This document shows positions 17,223 to 26,284 of a stretch of DNA of 64,000 bases, piece by piece (within the stretch, counting starts at the first letter, position 1; each line of letters begins with the position of its first letter). The stretch comes from RGIG8306 sp964426655 (lineage in GTDB: Bacteria; Bacillota; Clostridia; Lachnospirales; Lachnospiraceae), in the NCBI GenBank assembly GCA_964426655.1, contig CAYRQT010000006.1:14807-78806 (forward strand). Direction: 5' to 3'. The position numbers and the translations under genes were made by a program. The notes below the pieces were generated by a model. It worked only from the letters and a program-made list of their open reading frames with translations, ran no database searches and was not told the origin of the DNA.

Positions 17223-18692
17223 TTAGGCATTTCCTTCCTGCTTCAGTTTCAGAATGGCCTGGCGTACCCGGTCAAGAGATTCTTCCCTGCCAATGATCTC
17301 CATTATTTCTGTGGCACCTCCTGGCGTGGAGCCCTTACCGGAAACGGCCACTCGCAAGGGCCAGAATACATAGCCGTTTTTATATCCCTTTTCTCCGATA
17401 AAGGCCATCAGTCTTTCGTAGAGCGCAGCATTGCTATAATCTTCCTGAGCCTCCAGTACCGGCAGCACTTCCTCCAGCACAGCCAGCGCTGTCTGAGGAG
17501 AAGTTTTCATTTTCTTATGAGTGTACAGATCCAGTGAATAGGGAGGCACCTTGTCAATAAAATCAATAAGTTCGGGGATATCCGGAAAAATTTCGATTCG
17601 TCCCTTTACCAGATCTGCCAGTTTTTTTGCACCGTCTTCCGAGAGACGGGGGGCGGTCTGACAAATCAGAGGCAGCGCACCTTTTTCGTAAGTATCCTGA
17701 TCCAGTTTCTGCAGATACTGCCCGTTCATCCATTTGAGCTTTTGGAAATCAAAAACAGAAGGGGATTTGCTGATGTTGTGATAATCAAAGGCCTCAATCA
17801 GTTCCTGCAGGGAGAAAATTTCCCGGTTGTCCCCCGGGCTCCAACCTAAAAGTGCCACAAAATTCACGATGGCTTCCGGCAAAAATCCCTGTTCCAGAAG
17901 ATCCTCAAAAGAAGAATGTCCGCAACGCTTGCTTAATTTGTGATGGTCCTCATCGGTAATCATGGGACAATGGATGTACTTGGGAATTTCCCATCCGAAA
18001 GCATCATAGAGGCGGTTGTATTTGGGACTGGAAGAGAGGTATTCATTTCCTCTGACCACATGGGTGATTCCCATCAGATGGTCGTCTACCACATTGGCAA
18101 AATTATAGGTAGGATAGCCATCCGTTTTCATTAGGATCATGTCATCCAGCTCAGCATTATCCACACTGATTTCTCCGTAAATTTCATCCACAAAGGTGGT
18201 TTTCCCTTCCCGGGGATTGTTCTGGCGAATGACAAAGGGCTTCCCCGCTGCCAGGTTGGCTTCCACTTCCTGTGTGGTCAGGTGGAGGCAGTGCTTATCA
18301 TACTGCACAATTTCTTTTCCCTCAAAAGTTGTCTTAAGCCCTTCCAGACGCTCTTTGGAACAAAAGCAGTAATACGCCTCTCCTTTGTCAATTAATTCTT
18401 TGGCATACTTCATATAAATGCCGGTTTTCTGTCGTTCACTTTGGATGTATGGCCCAACGCCCCCATCTTTATCCGGGCCTTCATCGTGCAAAAGACCTGC
18501 AGTGGCCATGGTGCGGTATATAATGTCTACTGCCCCCTCCACATATCTTTCCTGATCAGTGTCTTCAATGCGCAGCAAAAAATCTCCGCCTTCATGTTTG
18601 GCAATCAGAAATTCATAGAGCGCAGTACGTAAATTTCCCACATGCATCCGCCCTGTGGGACTGGGCGCAAAACGTGTTCTTATTTTAGTCAT
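17223..18692 (-). CDS. gltX: Glutamyl-tRNA synthetase
   Basis: Class I aminoacyl-tRNA synthetase charging tRNA-Glu (and in many Firmicutes tRNA-Gln, corrected later by GatCAB). The 489-residue protein has the HIGH-type segment RFAPSPTGRMHVGNLRTAL, LLRIEDTDQERY, and the KMSKS equivalent KLSKR in HHKLSKRCG. The ATG at 18692 follows GAGGAAG; the longer upstream frame is not supported. The uvrD-like gene follows. A strong promoter sits upstream, inside the 3' end of the preceding gene. Confidence 0.96.
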   Translation of the reverse strand: MTKIRTRFAPSPTGRMHVGNLRTALYEFLIAKHEGGDFLLRIEDTDQERYVEGAVDIIYRTMATAGLLHDEGPDKDGGVGPYIQSERQKTGIYMKYAKELIDKGEAYYCFCSKERLEGLKTTFEGKEIVQYDKHCLHLTTQEVEANLAAGKPFVIRQNNPREGKTTFVDEIYGEISVDNAELDDMILMKTDGYPTYNFANVVDDHLMGITHVVRGNEYLSSSPKYNRLYDAFGWEIPKYIHCPMITDEDHHKLSKRCGHSSFEDLLEQGFLPEAIVNFVALLGWSPGDNREIFSLQELIEAFDYHNISKSPSVFDFQKLKWMNGQYLQKLDQDTYEKGALPLICQTAPRLSEDGAKKLADLVKGRIEIFPDIPELIDFIDKVPPYSLDLYTHKKMKTSPQTALAVLEEVLPVLEAQEDYSNAALYERLMAFIGEKGYKNGYVFWPLRVAVSGKGSTPGGATEIMEIIGREESLDRVRQAILKLKQEGNA

Positions 18693-18747
18693 TTCTTCCT
18701 CTTCCCCTGTCCGCATACGGACAGTTTCCTTACTGCATTTAGTCCCT

Positions 18748-18776
18748 ATTGTACCCCATGCCCCGGCCATGGTCAA
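18748..18776 (-). promoter_or_regulatory. gltX promoter
   Basis: On the minus strand, TTGACC (18776-18771) and TACAAT (18753-18748), 17-bp spacer. The -35 box overlaps the stop region of the ThrE small-subunit gene. Confidence 0.75.
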
Positions 18777-19222
18777 GCAGGCTTTCCGGATTTATGAGCA
18801 TGGACTATTTTGGTGAAAACAGTGTCCACCAGAAAGATCCCTACGGCAATGGCCCCTGCAATTTTAAGGGTATAAAGCAGGTACTGCCCTCCCAAAATCA
18901 TGCTACCGTTCATGTAATAATAGGCAGTATAATAAATACCGCCACCAGGTACCAGAGGCAGGATCCCTGCCATAAAAAACACCGTGACCGGTGCTTTAAC
19001 CATTCTGGCCAAGATATGGCTGTATAGAGATACCCATAGGGTGGCCACAAATGCAGCAGTCACATCATTTCCAGCATAGTTTCTCACCATTAGAAAAAGG
19101 ATCCAACAGATCATCCCACCCAGACCACACCATAGGATATGAGACCTGCTCACATGGAGTAGCAGAGAAAAAGCCAGAATGGCACCAAAAGCCGCTATGG
19201 CCTGTATCACATATTCCCACAT
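18773..19222 (-). CDS. Threonine/serine exporter, small (C-terminal) subunit
   Basis: The 149-residue membrane protein has four to five helices and the pattern FAAGILPLVPGGGIYY-like (here FFMAGILPLVPGGGIYYT), typical of the C-terminal half of the ThrE/YjjB (DUF3815) family. Together with the larger upstream protein it would form a two-subunit exporter for small hydroxy amino acids; substrate is inferred from the family only. The ATG at 19222 follows AGGAGGGTGAAT. The gap to the partner gene is 10 bases. Confidence 0.85.
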   Translation of the reverse strand: MWEYVIQAIAAFGAILAFSLLLHVSRSHILWCGLGGMICWILFLMVRNYAGNDVTAAFVATLWVSLYSHILARMVKAPVTVFFMAGILPLVPGGGIYYTAYYYMNGSMILGGQYLLYTLKIAGAIAVGIFLVDTVFTKIVHAHKSGKPA

Positions 19223-19232
19223 ATTCACCCTC

Positions 19233-20009
19233 CTAAAAAAGCTGTCCGATTCCAAGGCCCACACCTACCCCCAATGCAATGGCAATGGCAATTAAAAAGC
19301 CTTCCATGGTCCTGGAAAGTCCTGTCATGTAATCCCCATACATGGTGTCCCTGATGGCATTGGTGATTACGGTTCCCGGAACCAGCGGCATAATACAGCT
19401 AATGATAATTGACTCTCTGAAGAGAGGGATTGGAGATAACTGGCCACAAAGGACACTGACCAGAGCCACCACCGCTGCAGCTGCCACATTTTTAATAAAT
19501 ACGTGAAAACCCAGATGATCTTCCAGCAGCAAAAGAGCTGCCATACAGGTACTCACAAGAGCAGAAGCAACCATATCTGCCCCAGCTCCACCCATCATGG
19601 GCGTAAAACACACTGCCACAGCCACCGTGGCCAAAAACATCATCCACCTGGGATAGAGCCGGTTCTTTTCCTCCAGCCTCACTTGTTCCAGTGCTTCCTG
19701 ACAGCTACATTCTCCGGCACAAAGGACACGGGAAATCTGATTTGCCCGATGGATCCGGTGCAGATTCAGCTCCCGTTTCCGAATGCGCCTGACCCTGGAG
19801 AGACTTTCTCCATTCTCCATGGTGACAGAAACAAAAATACCAGTTCCAAGGACCACTGTGTTCACATCCCTATATCTCTCTTCGGACAGCTGAAGAATAC
19901 GGTTCATGGTATCTTCCACTCTGTAGGTTTCCGCTCCGTTGGTCAGCATCATGCTCCCCACCTGAAGGGCCAGCTCCAGCCGTTCATATTGTGCAGATCC
20001 AGCTCCCAT
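19233..20009 (-). CDS. Threonine/serine exporter, large (N-terminal) subunit
   Basis: The 258-residue protein matches the ThrE/YjjP (DUF1212) N-terminal half. A soluble start LALQVGSMMLTNGAETYRVE (conserved NGAET) precedes five hydrophobic segments, ending in CIMPLVPGTVITNAIRDTMYGDYMTGLSR. The split arrangement is common in Firmicutes. ATG 20009 follows GGAGG; ATG 20024 is possible. It lies 26 bases after map, so helicase, map and both exporter subunits look like one operon. Confidence 0.88.
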   Translation of the reverse strand: MGAGSAQYERLELALQVGSMMLTNGAETYRVEDTMNRILQLSEERYRDVNTVVLGTGIFVSVTMENGESLSRVRRIRKRELNLHRIHRANQISRVLCAGECSCQEALEQVRLEEKNRLYPRWMMFLATVAVAVCFTPMMGGAGADMVASALVSTCMAALLLLEDHLGFHVFIKNVAAAAVVALVSVLCGQLSPIPLFRESIIISCIMPLVPGTVITNAIRDTMYGDYMTGLSRTMEGFLIAIAIALGVGVGLGIGQLF

Positions 20010-20035
20010 ACATCCTCCATGCATTTTTGATCAGG

Positions 20036-20917
20036 TCAGTCTGCCAGGATTTCATAGCCAGTCTCCGTGACCGCTACAGTAACCTCCCACTGGGCAGAGG
20101 GCTGTCTGTCCCTTGTATAAATGGTCCATCCGTTTTCTGCATCCTCTTCCACTTCGGCTTTTCCCATATTGACCATGGGCTCAATGGTAAATACCATACC
20201 AGGTACCATCAACATCTCAGTACCGGGCCTGGACACATAGCTGACCCAGGGCTCTTCATGAAACTCCAGTCCAACGCCGTGACCGCCGATTTCCCTGACC
20301 ACAGTGTACCCGTTTTTCTTGACAAACTGATGAATGGCATCCCCCATGTCTCCCAGAAACTTCCAGGGTTTAACCTGGGCAAGGCCAACCTGAATGCTCT
20401 CTTTTGTAATATCCACCAGTCTTTTCTTTTCCGGTGAAACTTCTCCAATACAAAACATCCTGGATGCATCGGAAAAATATCCCTTATAGATGGTGGACAC
20501 GTCCACATTCACAATATCTCCCTCCTGCAAAAACCTGCCATCATCTGGAATGCCATGGCAAACTTCTTCATTTACAGAAGTGCACACGCTTTTAGGGTAT
20601 CCCTCATAATGAAGAGGGGCAGCTATTGCTCCAAGTTCTGCCGTTTTTTCTGCCACCAGCCGGTCAATTTCTCCGGTACTGATGCCAGGTGCCATATGGG
20701 CCGCCACATAGTCCAAAATAGCATTATTGCGCAGGCCGCTCTCCCGAATCCCATCAATCTGGGCCTGATTCTTAATCAGATCTCTAGTAGGCACCTCATG
20801 TCCCTGTCTGCGGATTTCCCTGATTTTTTCATCCGTTTCCATGTGACAGAATTTGTACTTTTTCCCTGAACCACACCAACAGGGATCATTTCTGTTTATT
20901 CTGTTTAAAATGTTCAT
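20036..20917 (-). CDS. map: Type I methionine aminopeptidase with N-terminal SEC-C zinc motif
   Basis: Removes the initiator Met from nascent proteins. The 293-residue enzyme starts with a SEC-C motif (NDPCWCGSGKKYKFCH, residues ~10-25), which binds zinc and in other proteins contacts ribosomes or SecB. Then comes a standard pita-bread peptidase: HYEGYPKSVCTSVNEEVCHGIP, ligands Asp in VDVSTIYKGYFSDASR, His in GGHGVG, Glu in FTIEPMV and Glu in QWEVTVAV. The start overlaps the helicase stop by four bases (ATGA). The separate, SEC-C-free type usually found in the spc ribosomal operon is not in this window. Confidence 0.95.
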   Translation of the reverse strand: MNILNRINRNDPCWCGSGKKYKFCHMETDEKIREIRRQGHEVPTRDLIKNQAQIDGIRESGLRNNAILDYVAAHMAPGISTGEIDRLVAEKTAELGAIAAPLHYEGYPKSVCTSVNEEVCHGIPDDGRFLQEGDIVNVDVSTIYKGYFSDASRMFCIGEVSPEKKRLVDITKESIQVGLAQVKPWKFLGDMGDAIHQFVKKNGYTVVREIGGHGVGLEFHEEPWVSYVSRPGTEMLMVPGMVFTIEPMVNMGKAEVEEDAENGWTIYTRDRQPSAQWEVTVAVTETGYEILAD

Positions 20918-22386
20918 TTGTTCTCCTTTTCTTTTTCCTTGCCTTTCCAGATCCGAACTTTACGCTCCCGCCCTTTTATAGGCGTATACTGAAGCGCCTC
21001 GCAGACCTGTGCCCCTTTTCCGTTCAGAATTTCCACATATGTGGCACTGTCCCGGATTTCTATGGTTCCGATATCCTCCTCCTGCACATCCGGCAAATGA
21101 CAGATGGCTCCCACGAAATCTCCGGGGCGCAGGCCGGACTTTTGGCCTCCGCCGATATGCAGAACCGTTCTGGTTTCCTGATAGGGCGTGCGTTTTTTTT
21201 GCACTGTCTTTTCCCGGGTATAGTTTTTCTTCCACAGCATCCACATATCCTCTGAAAAATCCGGCAATGCCTCTCCTGTCTTTATGGGCAAAATCCTTCC
21301 CCAGAGTGCCTGCGCTCTTTCCATATACACTCTTTCATTCAGTGTAAAGAAAAAAATATTCTCTCCGGGCGCCCCCTGCCTTCCGCATCTGCCTGATCGG
21401 TGAAGAAAAGCTTCTGCCGTCAGTGCCATGTCATATTGGAGTACATGTGTAATATCGGGGATGTCCACGCCCCGGGCCGCCACATCCGTGGCAATCAGGA
21501 TGGGGAACCTGCCCTGCCTGAAATGATCCAGGGTATGGCTTCTTTGCTCCTGATCGACCATGCCATGGAGCATGCCACATCGCAGTCCCAGCCTGCTGAG
21601 CCTGCGATACAATACATTGACCATTTCCCTGGTCCCACAAAAAATGAGCATCCTCTCTGGGGATTTTTGGAACAGGAGACGCTGAACAAGCCGGTTTTTT
21701 TCTCCATCCGGATCCTTCTCCCCGATCTGATAACCTTCCTGCCGGATGGTATCAGGGGTTCCTTCTTCCGGAATTTCCAGATACAGCGGCTGCTGCAGAT
21801 ATCTGCGACAAATTTCTCCCAGGGAGGCCGGCAATGTCGCAGAACAAAAAATACGCTGCTTAACCTTTGGCAGACTTTCCAGGATTTTTTCGATGTCCGG
21901 TCTGAATCCCATGTCCAGCATCAGATCCCCTTCATCCAGAATCAGGCAGGCAATGTGCATGCCGTTCAGGGTTCCCTCCTGTAAAAGGGCCAGCACTCGG
22001 CCCGGGGTGCCCACCAGAATATGATTTCTTTGTCGGATAATTCTTCGTTGCCTGTCCATATCCTCTCCCCCAATGAGAGAAGTCACCTGCAATCGTTTTT
22101 CCCGTCCCAACCAGAACAAGGTGGATTTGACCTGCAATGCCAGCTCTCTTGTGGGCACCAGTACCAACGCCTGTGGAAAACGACACTGCCAGGTTACCCT
22201 TTCACACAGAGGGATGCCATAGGACAAAGTCTTTCCGCTTCCGGTTTTCCCTTTGGCCAGAAGATCTCTACCTTCCAATGCCGCTGGTATGATCATTTCC
22301 TGTATGGGGGTGGGTGTCTGTATGCCCATCTGCTCCAGTGCCTTTAGCAGGGGGCGACTGACGCCCATTGTTTCAAATGCATTCAT
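20914..22386 (-). CDS. DEAD-box RNA helicase with DbpA-type RNA-binding domain
   Basis: ATP-dependent RNA helicase, probably acting on 23S rRNA. The 490 residues carry the Q motif (PTPIQEMIIPAAL), Walker A GKTGSGKT, PTRELA, TPGR, motif II DEGD (Gly in place of the Ala of DEAD), SAT, ATDVAARGVDIPD and HRSGRCGRQG. A basic linker follows and then a ~75-residue DbpA-like RRM (GDFVGAICHLPDVQEEDIGTIEIRDSATYVE, in two parts). The DbpA domain in Bacillus YxiN binds hairpin 92 of 23S rRNA. ATG 22386 follows AAAGGAGG. It is first in an operon with map and the ThrE pair. Confidence 0.9.
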   Translation of the reverse strand: MNAFETMGVSRPLLKALEQMGIQTPTPIQEMIIPAALEGRDLLAKGKTGSGKTLSYGIPLCERVTWQCRFPQALVLVPTRELALQVKSTLFWLGREKRLQVTSLIGGEDMDRQRRIIRQRNHILVGTPGRVLALLQEGTLNGMHIACLILDEGDLMLDMGFRPDIEKILESLPKVKQRIFCSATLPASLGEICRRYLQQPLYLEIPEEGTPDTIRQEGYQIGEKDPDGEKNRLVQRLLFQKSPERMLIFCGTREMVNVLYRRLSRLGLRCGMLHGMVDQEQRSHTLDHFRQGRFPILIATDVAARGVDIPDITHVLQYDMALTAEAFLHRSGRCGRQGAPGENIFFFTLNERVYMERAQALWGRILPIKTGEALPDFSEDMWMLWKKNYTREKTVQKKRTPYQETRTVLHIGGGQKSGLRPGDFVGAICHLPDVQEEDIGTIEIRDSATYVEILNGKGAQVCEALQYTPIKGRERKVRIWKGKEKEKENK

Positions 22387-22407
22387 GGATGCCTCCTTTT
22401 CCCATTT

Positions 22408-22436
22408 ACTATAGCAGTGTTTCCCCCTTTTGTACA
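22408..22436 (-). promoter_or_regulatory. Helicase-map-thrE operon promoter
   Basis: On the minus strand, TGTACA (22436-22431), 17-bp spacer and TATAGT (22413-22408), preceded by TGC, giving an extended -10. Confidence 0.6.
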
Positions 22437-22451
22437 CTCCTTCCCATTGAA

Positions 22452-22481
22452 AAAGGGAACCGCCATAGGACGGTTCCCTTT
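22452..22481 (-). terminator. Terminator of the PFOR gene
   Basis: 11-bp perfect stem AAAGGGAACCG / CGGTTCCCTTT with an 8-base loop and a T run on the minus strand. Confidence 0.88.
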
Positions 22482-22502
22482 CTCTTTTGGAGTTTTCTCT
22501 TA

Positions 22503-25500
22503 TTATGCTTCTTCAGGACTGTATAATTTCTGCAGTCTTACAAGATACTGATATTTCTCTTTCGCCTGTTCGCTGGCCCGGTCAAACAACACCTGTGCTC
22601 TTTCCGGATTCTGCAGCATTAAGGAGGAATACCGTACCTCACCCATCAGGAATTCCTGATAATCTGCGGTAGGTGCCTTGGAATCCAGGGAGAATGGATT
22701 CTGTCCTTCAGCTTTCTTTCTGGGATCAAAACGGAACAGATGCCAGTAACCGGACTGAACTGCCTTCTTCTCCTCGGCCTGGGAAGCTCCCATGGTTTTC
22801 TTGATACCGTGGTTGATACAAGGCGCATAAGCAATGACGATGGAAGGGCCAGGATAGCTTTCTGCCTCTGTAATCGCCTTAATGGTCTGGTTCATGTCTG
22901 CTCCCATGGCAATCTGAGCCACATAGATATATCCATAACTCATGGAGATGGCTGCCAGATCCTTCTTACGAATATCTTTACCACCAGCTGCAAACTGTGC
23001 AATGGCACCAGTAGGCGTTGCCTTGGAAGACTGACCGCCTGTGTTGGAATATACTTCAGTATCGAATACCAGAATGTTCACATCCTGACCGGTGGCCAGT
23101 ACATGATCCAAACCGCCGTAACCAATATCATAGGCCCAGCCGTCACCACCAAAAATCCACTGGGACTTCTTGGACAGATAATCTTTGTTCTTTAAAATAT
23201 CCTTTGCCCCTTCTACATCGCTGTCCATCAGAGCCTTTACAAGTGCAGCTGTAGCAGAACCATTTGCGACCCCATCCTGGAATGTATCCAGGTAGCTTTC
23301 GCAAGCAGTCTTTAATCCATCAGAAACTTTTTCTGACAGTTCCTCTACCTGTCTCTTCAGGTGGTTTCTCACAGCCTGCTGTGCCAGACTCATACCATAT
23401 CCAAACTCAGCATTGTCCTCAAACAGAGAGTTGGACCACGCCGGACCTCTGCCTTCCAGATTGCAGGTATAAGGGGTGGAAGGAGAAGAGTTGCCCCAGA
23501 TAGAAGAACATCCTGTGGCATTGGCAATGTACATTCTGTCACCAAACAGCTGGGTCACCAGCTTGGCATACGGGGTCTCACCGCAGCCTGCACATGCACC
23601 GGAGAACTCCAGCAGAGGCTTCTTGAACTGGCTGCCCTTTACGGTACCCACTTTGAATTTCTCCAGCACTTCTGTCTTCTCAGGCAATGTGGTGTTGTAA
23701 TCTGCATACACCTGCTTGTCCAGGTTGTCCTCATATGTAGACATTACCAATGCCTTTTCACCTTTCTTGCCAGGGCAGGTCTGTGCACAGGAACTGCAGC
23801 CTGTACAATCTGCTCCGGAAATGGTGATGGAGAAATAATATCCGGGCATTCCCACCATGGGCAGTTTCTGCATGCCTTCCGGTGCATTAGCTGCCTCTTC
23901 CTCTGTCATAACGCAGGAGCGTACAACACCATGAGGGCAGACATAAGAACAGAAATTACACTGAATACAGTTTTCAGAATGCCATACAGGAATATCAATG
24001 GCTATACCACGCTTTTCAAATGCAGAGGTTCCGGCAGGTGTCGTGCCATCAGCATATTTGGTAAATGCAGAAACCGGAAGTTTGTTGCCCTCCTGTGCAT
24101 TAACCTGTGCCTGAATGTTATTTACAAAGTCAACTGCATCTTCGCGACCAGCGGTAACCAGTTTACTTAAGCTTTCTTCTTCAGCATTAGCCCAGCTTTC
24201 CGGAACGGTTCTCTTCACAACACCTTCCACGCCTCTGTCAATGGCAGCATGGTTCATGGCAACAATCTTTTCTCCCTTGCGGCCATACGTTCTTGTGGCA
24301 GCATCCTTCATGAACTTCACTGCATCTTCTACAGGAATGATATTGGCCAGTTTAAAGAAGGCTGCCTGCAGCACTGTGTTGATCCGGTTGCCCAGACCGA
24401 TTTCCTTACCGATGCTGATACCATCGATGGTATATAAATTGATCTTATGATCATGGATGTACTTCTTTACCTGTCCGGGAAGATGATGCTCAAGCTCTTC
24501 ATCAGACCATCCGCAGTTAAGCAGGAATGTGCCGCCATCATTTAATTCCTGCACCATGTTGTATTTCCGCACATAGGCAGGAGTATGACAGGCAACAAAA
24601 TCTGCCTGGGAAATCAGATATGTGGAACGAATGGGTGTCTTTCCGAAACGCAGGTGGGAAATGGTCACACCACCGGACTTTTTGGAATCATAGTCAAAAT
24701 ACGCCTGTGCATACATGTCTGTATGATCACCGATAATTTTAACGGAGTTTTTATTGGCCCCAACTGTACCATCTGAACCAAGTCCCCAGAACTTACAGCA
24801 TGTGGTACCTTCGGAAGCGGTTTTCGGTGAGGGCTCCAACGGCAGAGACAGATTGGTCACATCATCTTCAATGCCGATTGTAAAATGAGGCTTTTCCTCA
24901 TTCTTGTATACAGCCACTACCTGTGCAGGTGTGGTATCCTTAGATCCCAATCCGTAACGGCCTGTGAATACCGGCACATCATGGAACTTGGTTCCCTTAA
25001 GCGCTGCTACCACATCCAGGTACAGGGGCTCGCCAATGGAACCCGGTTCTTTTGTCCGATCCAGAACAGAGATTTTCTTTACAGTATCCGGAATCACATC
25101 CAACAGATGCTGAATGGAGAAAGGTCTGTACAGATGAACCTTTACCACACCTACTTTCTGTCCTTCAGCCAGAAGGTAGTCGATGGTCTCTTCAATTGTC
25201 TCACAGATGGAACCCATGGCAATGATGATCTGTTCTGCATCCGGTGCTCCATAGTAGTTGAACAGTTTATAGTCTGTGCCGATTTTGGCATTGACCTTGT
25301 TCATATATTCTTCCACCATTGCAGGAAGTGCATTGTAATAAGGGTTGGAAGCTTCTCTTGCCTGGAAAAATACGTCCGGGTTCTGTGCTGATCCTCTGGA
25401 AACAGGGTGATTAGGATTCAATGCATTGGCTCTGAAAGCATCAATGGCATCCATGTCAACCATTTCCTTCAGGTCTTCATAATCCCAGATCTGAATTTTC

Positions 25501-26042
25501 TGAATTTCATGAGAAGTTCTGAAACCATCAAAGAAATTGATGAAAGGCACACGGCCCTTAATGGCTGTGCAATGTGCCACCGGTGTCAGGTCCATAACCT
25601 CCTGTACGCTTCCGCTACAGAGCATGGCCACACCGGTCTGACGACAGGCATAAACATCGGAATGATCACCAAAAATAGATAACGCATGACTGGCAACTGC
25701 ACGTGCGGATACATTGAATACACCAGGTAAAAGTTCCCCTGCGATTTTATACAGGTTGGGAATCATCAGCAACAGGCCCTGAGATGCTGTAAACGTGGTG
25801 GTCAGTGCGCCGGCTGCCAGAGAGCCGTGAACCGTACCGGCTGCGCCCCCTTCGGATTGCATTTCTGCTACATGAACTGTCTCTCCAAAAATATTCTTCA
25901 GTCCATCATTTGACCATTTGTCTGTCACCTCTGCCATAACAGAAGATGGGGTGATGGGGTAAATGGCTGCCACGTCCGTATACGCATAAGACACATATGC
26001 GGCGGCATTATTACCGTCCATCGTTTTTAACTTTCTAGCCAT
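22503..26042 (-). CDS. nifJ: Pyruvate:ferredoxin (flavodoxin) oxidoreductase, single-chain
   Basis: Converts pyruvate and CoA to acetyl-CoA, CO2 and reduced ferredoxin. The 1179-residue homodimer type starts with MDGNNAAAYVSYAYTDVAAIYPITPSS and contains the GDHSDVYACRQTG region. Two [4Fe-4S] ferredoxin motifs follow (CIQCNFCSYVCP and CTGCSSCAQTCP), then the proximal-cluster/TPP domain (GACAGCGETPYAKL, NATGCSSIWG, GGDGWAYDIGYGGLDHV). Length and domain order are those of the intact enzyme. The start follows AGGAGGTTGTAAA. It is monocistronic with a perfect consensus promoter and a ~100-base leader. The Rnf complex at 58891-63805 could re-oxidise the ferredoxin made here. Confidence 0.97.
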   Translation of the reverse strand: MARKLKTMDGNNAAAYVSYAYTDVAAIYPITPSSVMAEVTDKWSNDGLKNIFGETVHVAEMQSEGGAAGTVHGSLAAGALTTTFTASQGLLLMIPNLYKIAGELLPGVFNVSARAVASHALSIFGDHSDVYACRQTGVAMLCSGSVQEVMDLTPVAHCTAIKGRVPFINFFDGFRTSHEIQKIQIWDYEDLKEMVDMDAIDAFRANALNPNHPVSRGSAQNPDVFFQAREASNPYYNALPAMVEEYMNKVNAKIGTDYKLFNYYGAPDAEQIIIAMGSICETIEETIDYLLAEGQKVGVVKVHLYRPFSIQHLLDVIPDTVKKISVLDRTKEPGSIGEPLYLDVVAALKGTKFHDVPVFTGRYGLGSKDTTPAQVVAVYKNEEKPHFTIGIEDDVTNLSLPLEPSPKTASEGTTCCKFWGLGSDGTVGANKNSVKIIGDHTDMYAQAYFDYDSKKSGGVTISHLRFGKTPIRSTYLISQADFVACHTPAYVRKYNMVQELNDGGTFLLNCGWSDEELEHHLPGQVKKYIHDHKINLYTIDGISIGKEIGLGNRINTVLQAAFFKLANIIPVEDAVKFMKDAATRTYGRKGEKIVAMNHAAIDRGVEGVVKRTVPESWANAEEESLSKLVTAGREDAVDFVNNIQAQVNAQEGNKLPVSAFTKYADGTTPAGTSAFEKRGIAIDIPVWHSENCIQCNFCSYVCPHGVVRSCVMTEEEAANAPEGMQKLPMVGMPGYYFSITISGADCTGCSSCAQTCPGKKGEKALVMSTYEDNLDKQVYADYNTTLPEKTEVLEKFKVGTVKGSQFKKPLLEFSGACAGCGETPYAKLVTQLFGDRMYIANATGCSSIWGNSSPSTPYTCNLEGRGPAWSNSLFEDNAEFGYGMSLAQQAVRNHLKRQVEELSEKVSDGLKTACESYLDTFQDGVANGSATAALVKALMDSDVEGAKDILKNKDYLSKKSQWIFGGDGWAYDIGYGGLDHVLATGQDVNILVFDTEVYSNTGGQSSKATPTGAIAQFAAGGKDIRKKDLAAISMSYGYIYVAQIAMGADMNQTIKAITEAESYPGPSIVIAYAPCINHGIKKTMGASQAEEKKAVQSGYWHLFRFDPRKKAEGQNPFSLDSKAPTADYQEFLMGEVRYSSLMLQNPERAQVLFDRASEQAKEKYQYLVRLQKLYSPEEA

Positions 26043-26148
26043 TTTACAACCTCCTAATTTTTGTTGATCTTATATGCCCTGCCCGTCAGCTGATGGAAGA
26101 AACGAGCTTAGATCTACCCTGAAAAACAGCGTTTTGCATACACATTCT

Positions 26149-26177
26149 ATTATAGTCACTCCCCCCTGCAATGTCAA
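26149..26177 (-). promoter_or_regulatory. Perfect consensus promoter of nifJ
   Basis: On the minus strand, TTGACA (26177-26172), 17-bp spacer and TATAAT (26154-26149). All 12 consensus bases match. The predicted leader (~26142-26043) shows no clear riboswitch fold by eye. Confidence 0.9.
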
Positions 26178-26225
26178 ACTTTTACCTGCACATTCCTGTA
26201 TTTTTTTCCGTAATTTAATGGGTTC

Positions 26226-26254
26226 TTGCCTTTTTTTTTACAGGGGAGTATAAT
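26226..26254 (+). promoter_or_regulatory. Promoter of the GNAT gene
   Basis: TTGCCT (26226-26231), 17-bp spacer and TATAAT (26249-26254). Confidence 0.7.
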
Positions 26255-26284
26255 GGCCAAAGTCCCATTTTGAGAGGAGTTTTT

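Noticed and set aside
23361..24170. 269-codon frame opposite nifJ
   Set aside because: Cys/His-rich because it reads the PFOR codons backwards; no start signal.
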